A stretch of 9,546 nt of DNA from Candidatus Hydrogenedentota bacterium (lineage in GTDB: Bacteria; Hydrogenedentota; Hydrogenedentia; Hydrogenedentales; CAITNO01). Both the position numbers and the translations under genes were made by a program. Every line of letters starts with the position of its first letter. The stretch's first letter is position 1. Positions 4,625 to 9,546 of the stretch are shown piece after piece. A model generated the notes under the pieces. The model searched no databases. It was not told the origin of the DNA and worked only from the letters and a program-made list of their open reading frames with translations. The stretch is from assembly GCA_903822375.1 (NCBI GenBank), contig CAIJOU010000441.1:1-9546 (forward strand), in the 5' to 3' direction.

Positions 4625-7333
4625 TCACGGTGCGGCGTCTTTGTAATTCTTTGCGAACAACGCGAAGAAGCTGTACGGGTCCAGCACCTCGACGGGCATA
4701 TCCGGATATTCTTTCCGGAACACTTCCAGCGAATCCATCACGGCGGTGGGGGAGACCCACACAATCCGGAAAAAATAGAAGCCAGGCCGCGTGCTTCCGT
4801 GCTCCTTGATGGCCGTGTGCATCGCTTTTGCGGTCTGTTTGGGACCGGCGTAATTGCACGTGTGGTTGAGCAGTTCGGTTACGGGCATGCCTTTCCACAC
4901 ATGCGGCCTGGGCGGTCCCCCGACGTTACTGTGCATGTCCATCACAATCGTGGCGAAGCCGCCCGGGGCGAACTGTGCAAACGCATCCTTGACGGCCGAA
5001 GTGGGGGCATGCCAGTCGAGCACCATGGGGGCGATGGTCATGTCGGTGGCGTCGAAGAATTTCTTGTTGTGCGTGACGAAAAGCGGCAACTGGTCCGGCT
5101 TCACGCGGTTGGGGTTGAAATACCCGGCGCAACTCGCGTCGCTCGTGAAATGGTCATTCGGCGTTGCGGTCGCGTAAACGTGACTGATGACGTCCGGGTA
5201 CGTTTCGACCAGGTTCGGGTTGATACCCCAGGCCAGCGGCAGCTTGCCCCGGTTCGGGTCATCCCAGTGTTTGGGCAGGAAATCGTACAGCGGCGTCGCC
5301 GAATCATAGTCGGCCATGAGAAAGCAGAGATAGGTCTTGTTCTCCACCTCGCCCACCGGTGCAGGTCGCGCCTGCTTCAGCGGCGTGAAGGGCGCCTGGC
5401 TGTGGAAGGACTGGTTGAAGCAGTCGCTGGAGACCGTGTTCTGGTAACAGTTGTACGGCGAGATGAGGTAGACCGTCTCCCATTCCGTCGGTACCGGCTC
5501 GTGCTTGCTGGCGAAGCCGGGGATGTTGCTGTACTTCCAAAACGAGAAGAACCCCGTCATTTCGGTCATGCATTTACCGGCGGATTGCTTGAGCACCTCG
5601 TCCAGAAGCATCTGGTAGGTGGCAAGGTCCGTTCCCAGCGCCTGGTCGGGGTCGTCTTTCGGCTTTTCGTCGCCCCATGGAGACAAGTCAAAGACAAAGG
5701 AGCGGTTCTTGACTGCCCAGTCGCGGGTCACGACGTAGGATGTGCCGCCGGCCGCCCGCGACGTGGCGGCGTCCTCGAACAGGCACAGCAGGTGCGCCGA
5801 GCAAAGTCCTTTGGCCAGGTACTCACGTACGGCCCAACGGTATGCGTCGTTCTTCTTGCTGCCCGATTCGGCCCCGGTGAAACGCCCCCGCAGGTCTTCA
5901 ATGACGGGAAGTTTCCACTTCGCCAGAACCTGGTCGGCCAACTCGGGGCTCAGCACCACGCCGTCCTTCACGCCCGCGATGGTGGTGGCAACGTTTATGG
6001 TCGCTGGAACCGACGGATCCCATATCACCGCGCCCTTTACCCGGTCCCCGGCAAGTGCCGCCAGTCCGTCCAAACCGGCCAGTGTCTTCTGCTCGTGTCC
6101 TTCGAGCCATTCCCCCTTCTTGGCGAAAAGCTCCAACCAATAGGTTGGCCGTTCCACATTCGCCGGCTTTAGATACACCCGCGGTGCATCGCGATTCACG
6201 ATGCCCTGCAAACACGCCGCGGCCATGGCCTCATCATACGCCGCAGCGGTTCCCTGGGCGGTGGGTTCATACAGCCAGAGGGTTTCTTTTTGCGCCTTCG
6301 TCGCCGGGGTGCCGCCCGCCGCACGGATCTTCTCGCCGACCTCGTGCAGCGTCTGTATATCCACCTCGCGCAGTTTGCCCGCATAGTCGGGCCCCACATC
6401 GAGCGAAAAGATGTTCCCGTATTTCACCGCACCCAGGTAATCGTCATAAATCGGCTGGGCCGGGGCGCCCAATCGGTCATGTATGGGAAGTGAGTAGAAC
6501 CACATGGCGCCGCCATCATGTTTCGGCAGGATGGGATAGGTGAACTCGGCCAGGAGGTAGCCCTTATAGCTCTTTTCCGCCTCCTTGTTGAACTCCGACG
6601 CTTCCGCGGCCCCGACCGGTCCGGGCCGTCCCACTTCGCGTATCGCCAGTTCGCCGGCCGGGTCGCCGTGGTTGAATCCGACAAAGCAGTTGGGCTGGAA
6701 TTCGTGCACCCATGCATCGGTTTCTTTGTGCCCCAGCCCGCCCGTGCCCTGGGCATGGTCCATCCAGAAGAACTCGATGGGCCCGTATTGCGTCACCAGT
6801 TCTTTCAACTGCGCCTTCTTCACCTCAGGATTGTCGCTCGACGCCCAGACCTTGGTCCCCCAATTCGGGCTGCCGGGGATGAGCCCGTCCTGTGGCGGGT
6901 TCTTGAGCCAGGTCCAGTCGCCCTCGGAGAAATACAGCGCCAGTTTGAGCCCGTACTTGTCGCAGGACTTGCGCAGTTGGGCAAGGACATCCATCTTGAG
7001 CGGGCTGTTCGTTACCTTGAACTCTGTCGTTTTGGTGTCCCAAAGGCAGAACCCGTCATGGTGTTTTGTGAGAAACAGGATGTAACCCATGCCCGCATCC
7101 TTGGCGGCTTGGCACCACTGGTCCGTGTCGCAGCCCGTTGCCGCAAATGCATCGGGCGAGGTCTTTCCGCGGGTCCACTCGTATCCCGAGAAGGTACTCA
7201 GCGACCAGCAGACGAACATTCCAAAACGCAGGTCGCCGATTTCCCTGGCGCGGGACTGGCGGTCCGGCGCCTCGGCGGCAAGGGCCGAACCTGCGACGCC
7301 GACGCACAAAGCGATGATGATTGCGTGTTTCAT
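4625..7333 (-). CDS. Secreted two-domain protein: GH29 alpha-L-fucosidase domain fused to a GxGYxYP-type domain
   Basis: The 902-residue product starts with a signal peptide (hydrophobic core to A14, A-L-A at 17-19, cleavage near 19-21). Residues ~30-340 are a GH29 fucosidase barrel. It shows K90-H-H-D-G-F-C-L-W, F-F-W-M-D with D192 as the likely nucleophile, A-E-F with E263 as a possible acid/base, and a closing stretch from G306-N-I-F to V314-G-P-D. The motif usually written F-x-H-W-G is F40-V-C42-W-S here, so the fucose-contacting histidine is Cys. From about residue 350 a second domain resembles the GxGYxYP family of putative glycoside hydrolases: Q376-G-I-V-N-R-D-A-P near its start, M-A-D-Y-D around 675, and C735-A-G-Y-F-N-P where the name-giving motif should be. 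The C terminus has D885-P-Y-S-F-F. The ATG at 7333 is preferred over one at 7474 because it has AGGAGG 5 nt upstream and opens the signal peptide. It is probably the first gene of a unit with the rhamnosidase. The GH29 fold is confident; the second domain is good but divergent; substrate is unknown. Confidence 0.88.
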   Translation of the reverse strand: MKHAIIIALCVGVAGSALAAEAPDRQSRAREIGDLRFGMFVCWSLSTFSGYEWTRGKTSPDAFAATGCDTDQWCQAAKDAGMGYILFLTKHHDGFCLWDTKTTEFKVTNSPLKMDVLAQLRKSCDKYGLKLALYFSEGDWTWLKNPPQDGLIPGSPNWGTKVWASSDNPEVKKAQLKELVTQYGPIEFFWMDHAQGTGGLGHKETDAWVHEFQPNCFVGFNHGDPAGELAIREVGRPGPVGAAEASEFNKEAEKSYKGYLLAEFTYPILPKHDGGAMWFYSLPIHDRLGAPAQPIYDDYLGAVKYGNIFSLDVGPDYAGKLREVDIQTLHEVGEKIRAAGGTPATKAQKETLWLYEPTAQGTAAAYDEAMAAACLQGIVNRDAPRVYLKPANVERPTYWLELFAKKGEWLEGHEQKTLAGLDGLAALAGDRVKGAVIWDPSVPATINVATTIAGVKDGVVLSPELADQVLAKWKLPVIEDLRGRFTGAESGSKKNDAYRWAVREYLAKGLCSAHLLCLFEDAATSRAAGGTSYVVTRDWAVKNRSFVFDLSPWGDEKPKDDPDQALGTDLATYQMLLDEVLKQSAGKCMTEMTGFFSFWKYSNIPGFASKHEPVPTEWETVYLISPYNCYQNTVSSDCFNQSFHSQAPFTPLKQARPAPVGEVENKTYLCFLMADYDSATPLYDFLPKHWDDPNRGKLPLAWGINPNLVETYPDVISHVYATATPNDHFTSDASCAGYFNPNRVKPDQLPLFVTHNKKFFDATDMTIAPMVLDWHAPTSAVKDAFAQFAPGGFATIVMDMHSNVGGPPRPHVWKGMPVTELLNHTCNYAGPKQTAKAMHTAIKEHGSTRPGFYFFRIVWVSPTAVMDSLEVFRKEYPDMPVEVLDPYSFFALFAKNYKDAAP

Positions 7334-7338
7334 CGTGG

Positions 7339-7344
7339 CCTCCT
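7339..7344 (-). promoter_or_regulatory. Ribosome binding site deciding the start of the GH29 fusion
   Basis: A full-consensus AGGAGG on the minus strand, five nucleotides before the ATG at 7333. It settles the choice against the in-frame ATG 141 bp further upstream, whose extra 47 residues have no signal-peptide character. Confidence 0.85.
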
Positions 7345-7368
7345 GGGTGGTTGTGCCGAAGCGCGTCC

Positions 7369-7398
7369 ATTCTACCCCAGATTGCCGGGCCTTGCCGA
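7369..7398 (-). promoter_or_regulatory. Candidate promoter of the GH29 fusion (and perhaps the rhamnosidase)
   Basis: On the minus strand, TAGAAT (7374-7369) matches five of six -10 bases. TCGGCA (7398-7393) matches four of six -35 bases, with an 18-bp spacer. The predicted 5' leader of roughly 30 nt fits the AGGAGG ribosome site. No other good promoter was seen before the rhamnosidase gene, which favours shared transcription. Confidence 0.4.
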
Positions 7399-7442
7399 AC
7401 GCCGACCCGCGGTACGGAGCGGGCGGGGCCGCCGTTGTTACT

Positions 7443-7458
7443 CCGGCAGGACTGCCGG
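7443..7458. promoter_or_regulatory. Palindromic dyad in the divergent intergenic region (possible operator)
   Basis: CCGGCAG (7443-7449) and CTGCCGG (7452-7458) form perfect 7-bp half-sites around a 2-nt centre. The dyad sits between the divergent start codons at 7333 and 7534, about 27 bp upstream of a candidate -10 for the lipoprotein gene. Position and symmetry suit a dimeric regulator, but no regulator gene is present in the window and short GC-rich palindromes can arise by chance. Confidence 0.3.
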
Positions 7459-7484
7459 TGAAACTTGGCGGCACCTTCGACCAG

Positions 7485-7490
7485 TCTAAT
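7485..7490 (+). promoter_or_regulatory. Candidate -10 element of the lipoprotein gene
   Basis: TCTAAT matches five of six consensus bases and would start transcription about 37 nt before the ATG at 7534. The nearest -35-like sequence, TTGGCG (7465-7470), is only 14 bp away, which is too short for a standard promoter. An activator or another sigma factor may be involved. Confidence 0.28.
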
Positions 7491-7533
7491 CAGTGTGTTT
7501 TTGTCCACAACCACAACGACGAAAGGGTAGACA

Positions 7534-7995
7534 ATGAAGAAGTTTGTGATGTTCAGTGTAATGCCTGTGCTTGTCCTGGTGCTGTTGGCCGGATGCATGG
7601 CCGGACAGAAAGGGCCCACAGACGAAGAGTTGGTCATGCAGCAGACCAAGGCGCTTGCGGCCGACCTGCTGGCGGTGAAGACTGACACCATCCTCAATTA
7701 CGTCTCCGAGGACTTCACCAACGACCGCGTTTCGAGCAAGAAGGAGATCTCCGACCAGCTCGAAAAGGCCAAGAGCAAGGGGAAATTGGATGAAGCGGCC
7801 CAGGCCATCAAGGACCATGACGTCAAGATTGACATGACCCAGGCGAAACTGACCATGGACAAGAAGGCCGGCACGGCCACGGTTTACCCGATCGACGCCA
7901 GCGCCGATGTGGGCTCGGTTTCTGTTGAACTTACCTTCAAGAAGGACCCGGACAAGGTCTGGCGCGTCGTCGGGATTAATATCGAAGGCATCTAA
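7534..7995 (+). CDS. Small lipoprotein with an NTF2/SnoaL-like domain
   Basis: The 153-residue product has a lipoprotein signal: M-K-K, a hydrophobic core, and lipobox L18-A19-G20-C21, so Cys21 should be acylated and the protein anchored on the periplasmic side of a membrane. The mature part has a first helix (E32 to about L45), V-K-T-D-T-I-L-N-Y-V-S-E-D-F, a charged helix rich in K, E and D (~68-92), and C-terminal strands ending in W-R-V-V-G-I-N-I-E. This order of helix, 'fall-short' loop and curved strands resembles NTF2/SnoaL-like (DUF4440-type) proteins, which bind small ligands or act as stress or scaffold modules. No catalytic residues can be named. AAAGGG lies 6 nt before the ATG. It is transcribed away from the GH29 fusion and followed by its own terminator, so it is probably monocistronic. 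The lipoprotein call is firm; the domain call is tentative. Confidence 0.85.
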   Translation: MKKFVMFSVMPVLVLVLLAGCMAGQKGPTDEELVMQQTKALAADLLAVKTDTILNYVSEDFTNDRVSSKKEISDQLEKAKSKGKLDEAAQAIKDHDVKIDMTQAKLTMDKKAGTATVYPIDASADVGSVSVELTFKKDPDKVWRVVGINIEGI

Positions 7996-8030
7996 GCCAT
8001 TTTCAGTTGACCCGGCACGGCAGTACAGCC

Positions 8031-8100
8031 CAACCCGGAACCGGCTCCCGTCGGATGCTCCAACAGGCATCCACAGCGCATGGTTCCGGGTTGTTGTTTT
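8031..8100 (+). terminator. Two-tier hairpin terminator after the lipoprotein gene
   Basis: A perfect 12-bp stem, CAACCCGGAACC (8031-8042) with GGTTCCGGGTTG (8082-8093), begins 35 nt after the stop codon and is followed at once by the T-rich TTGTTTT. The 39-nt loop holds a second perfect stem, GGATGC (8053-8058) with GCATCC (8067-8072). The T tail on the plus strand points to factor-independent termination of the lipoprotein mRNA. Confidence 0.75.
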
Positions 8101-8200
8101 GGTATTCTTATCTGTTTTAGACCGGAAACCGCCTTGGAGTTCCGGAGGTCCAAGCCCTGTATTGCCCCATTTTCGGCACCGACCGCGAGGACAGCCAGCC

Positions 8201-9546
8201 ATGATCAGAAGACTTGGGACACAAACCGCCCTGCTGATTGGGTTTGCACTGCTTCTGGCCAACACCCGCGCGCAGGCCTGGTCTATGGACATGCCCGTGC
8301 TGTGGCGCACCGACCTTGCCACACTGCTGGAGAGCACGGCCGTGGCCGCCGACGTCAACGGCGACGGATTGGATGAGATAGTCGCCGCGGGCCGCGAGGA
8401 GATGTATGTTCTGGACGGAACCGGGAAGGTCCTTTGGCAGTGGCGGACCAAGGGGCGGTTCATGACCTACCCGGCCGTCTTCCATTCCCCCGACAAGGGG
8501 GCGCTCCTCTATGCGGCGGACAATCAGGGCCTGCTCAGCTGTCTTGACGGGGCGGGCGGTGTGGTGTGGCAGGCGCAGCTCAAGGGGCCGTCGGTCTGGT
8601 CCGGAGCGGTGGTGGACACGCTGGAGCCCGGCGGACGTCCCGTGGTGGTTCAGACGGACGACACCGGGACAGTTTGGGCCTTTGACTACGCTGACGGCCG
8701 CGTCCTGTGGCAGGCGCAGGTGTCAGGTGCGCCGGTCACGCCTGCAGTCGCCGACATCGACGGCGACGGCCGCAAAGAGACCGTGGTGGTCACGGACAAA
8801 GGGGAGCTTTCCGCGATCCGTTCGGACGGAACGCCCTTCTGGAAGTACGAGACCAAGCAGGAGCAGCCGCTGTGGATCGTGTCATCGCCCGTGGTGTTTA
8901 TGACGGCGAAGGACGGCGCGCGCATCGTGACAGCATGCTGTGACGACCGGCTGGGCTGCGTCGACGGCCAGGGGCGTCTGCTGTGGACACGCCCCGTGCG
9001 GGGGGGCGTGGACTCCTCGATTTCGGTGTGTGATTTTGACGACGACGGCAAGGCTGACATATTCATCGCGACGCAGCTTGGCGTGATATACCGTTACACT
9101 GAAGACGGCGACCTGCGCTGGGACATTGACATGCAGGGGCGTTCGCTGGCGCCGGGCGCACTGATTGACATCAACAACGACGGGCGCCTGGAGTATGTGC
9201 TGTGCACGCAGAACGGCCGCCTCATGGTTATTGACCAGTCCGGCCAATTCCTTTTCGAGCAACAGTTCCCGCATCGGACCATCGGCGTCACGCCGGCGTT
9301 TGGGCATTTTACAAAGGACAGCACAACGCTTCAGGCCGCCATTACGGGCGGCGAATCGGGTTTGCTCCTGTGTCTGGACACACCGGCGCTCCGCGACACG
9401 CGTGCCGAGTGGCCCTGCTACCGACGGGACAGGTGCAACACGGGCTTCTGGAGCGCCGACAGGGGCAAAGCCCACGTTTCCATGGCTCCAATGCAACTCG
9501 ATACGGACAGTCTCGTCGCGGGTGACGACGTTGAATTCACCATCCA
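8201..9546 (+). CDS. Secreted FG-GAP/PQQ-like beta-propeller protein (3' end outside window)
   Basis: The reading frame is open from ATG 8201 to the window edge, giving 448 residues without a stop. A signal peptide covers about residues 1-26 (R3-R4, hydrophobic core, A-Q-A). The body is a repeat protein. Calcium-loop-like D-x-[DN]-x-D-G motifs occur at 51, 185, 278 and 323, each followed by a strand such as E-I-V-A-A-G or D-I-F-I-A-T. Between them lie [VLF]-x-W strands (77-81, 121-126, 168-173, 212-217, 260-265, 305-310) typical of PQQ-like or FG-GAP propeller blades. W404-P-C-Y-R-R-D closes the propeller, as in many planctomycete-type outer proteins. Residues from ~433 look like the start of an Ig-like or CARDB-type domain. 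Such proteins are extracytoplasmic scaffolds or binding proteins; no enzyme activity is evident. GAGGA lies 9 nt upstream of the ATG. The gene is separated from the lipoprotein by the terminator, so it should have its own promoter. Full length and C-terminal domains are unknown. Confidence 0.87.
   Translation, partial: MIRRLGTQTALLIGFALLLANTRAQAWSMDMPVLWRTDLATLLESTAVAADVNGDGLDEIVAAGREEMYVLDGTGKVLWQWRTKGRFMTYPAVFHSPDKGALLYAADNQGLLSCLDGAGGVVWQAQLKGPSVWSGAVVDTLEPGGRPVVVQTDDTGTVWAFDYADGRVLWQAQVSGAPVTPAVADIDGDGRKETVVVTDKGELSAIRSDGTPFWKYETKQEQPLWIVSSPVVFMTAKDGARIVTACCDDRLGCVDGQGRLLWTRPVRGGVDSSISVCDFDDDGKADIFIATQLGVIYRYTEDGDLRWDIDMQGRSLAPGALIDINNDGRLEYVLCTQNGRLMVIDQSGQFLFEQQFPHRTIGVTPAFGHFTKDSTTLQAAITGGESGLLLCLDTPALRDTRAEWPCYRRDRCNTGFWSADRGKAHVSMAPMQLDTDSLVAGDDVEFTI

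Noticed and set aside
7334..7474. N-terminal 47-residue extension of the GH29 fusion from an ATG at 7474
   Set aside because: The internal ATG at 7333 has an AGGAGG five bases upstream and begins a standard signal peptide, and a promoter-like -10 lies inside the would-be extension.
4565..7489. Long plus-strand frames (4565-6172, 6518-7489) antisense to the GH29 fusion
   Set aside because: They lie in register with the fusion gene's codons and have the same GC-bias explanation; the translations show no family features.
8091..8122. Promoter for the propeller gene in the AT-rich stretch after the terminator
   Set aside because: TTGTTT followed by TTTAGA or TTAGAC has the right spacing but poor -10 matches and overlaps the terminator tail; too weak to list.
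8122..8145. Inverted repeat CCGGAA / TTCCGG upstream of the propeller gene
   Set aside because: Only a 6-bp stem with a 12-nt loop in GC-rich DNA; no supporting position or tail, so likely chance.
7486..8463. A 325-codon minus-strand frame across the lipoprotein gene and terminator
   Set aside because: It is in register with the lipoprotein codons, runs through the terminator hairpin and upstream region, and has no convincing domain or RBS. The plus-strand lipoprotein has a clear lipobox and RBS.
8882..9496. A 204-codon minus-strand frame opposite the propeller gene
   Set aside because: It is in register with the propeller gene's codons; the plus-strand frame carries repeated DxDxDG and W-strand motifs, which are real coding signals.
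1..9546. CRISPR array, tRNA, transposase, toxin-antitoxin or defence genes
   Set aside because: I looked for regularly spaced direct repeats, cloverleaf-like sequences and familiar mobile or defence protein motifs on both strands and found none.

Overview
The window reads as a GC-rich chromosomal segment of a free-living, polysaccharide-degrading bacterium. The gene content points to a Candidatus Hydrogenedentes, Planctomycetes, Lentisphaerae or Kiritimatiellae-type lineage. The clues are a large pseudopilin-like protein with an H-X-DG C-terminal motif, a secreted GH29 domain joined to a GxGYxYP-type domain, a secreted GH78-type alpha-L-rhamnosidase, and an FG-GAP/PQQ-like beta-propeller. No rRNA, tRNA or universal marker is present, so the phylum is an inference.

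Layout (+ + - - + +): (1) 189-1082, + strand, a prepilin-like H-X-DG protein. (2) 1140-1739, + strand, a small four-helix membrane protein with a DUF5673-like cytoplasmic tail; it has a promoter so close upstream that its mRNA may be leaderless. (3) 1791-4439, - strand, convergent with gene 2, a secreted GH78-type rhamnosidase. (4) 4625-7333, - strand, upstream of gene 3 in transcription order, a secreted GH29/GxGYxYP fusion. (5) 7534-7995, + strand, divergent from gene 4, a small lipoprotein with an NTF2/SnoaL-like look, followed by a strong two-tier hairpin terminator. (6) 8201 to the window end, + strand, a secreted beta-propeller protein cut by the window edge.

Genes 4 and 3 form the functional core. 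Both lie on the minus strand, both carry signal peptides, and they target deoxyhexoses (fucose and rhamnose). They may be co-transcribed from a promoter near 7369-7398. The 185-bp gap between them holds a 20-bp inverted repeat with a palindromic core and a second hairpin, which looks like a dispersed REP/MITE-type element. There is no transporter, regulator, sulfatase or SusCD pair in view, so this is not a recognisable canonical polysaccharide utilisation locus.

The most unusual item is the GH29/GxGYxYP fusion. Its GH29 half lacks the histidine usually found in the 'F-x-H-W-G' motif (Cys here), and its second half has a degenerate family signature. I see no CRISPR array, RNA gene, transposase or prophage gene. 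No gene-free stretch exceeds 300 bases.
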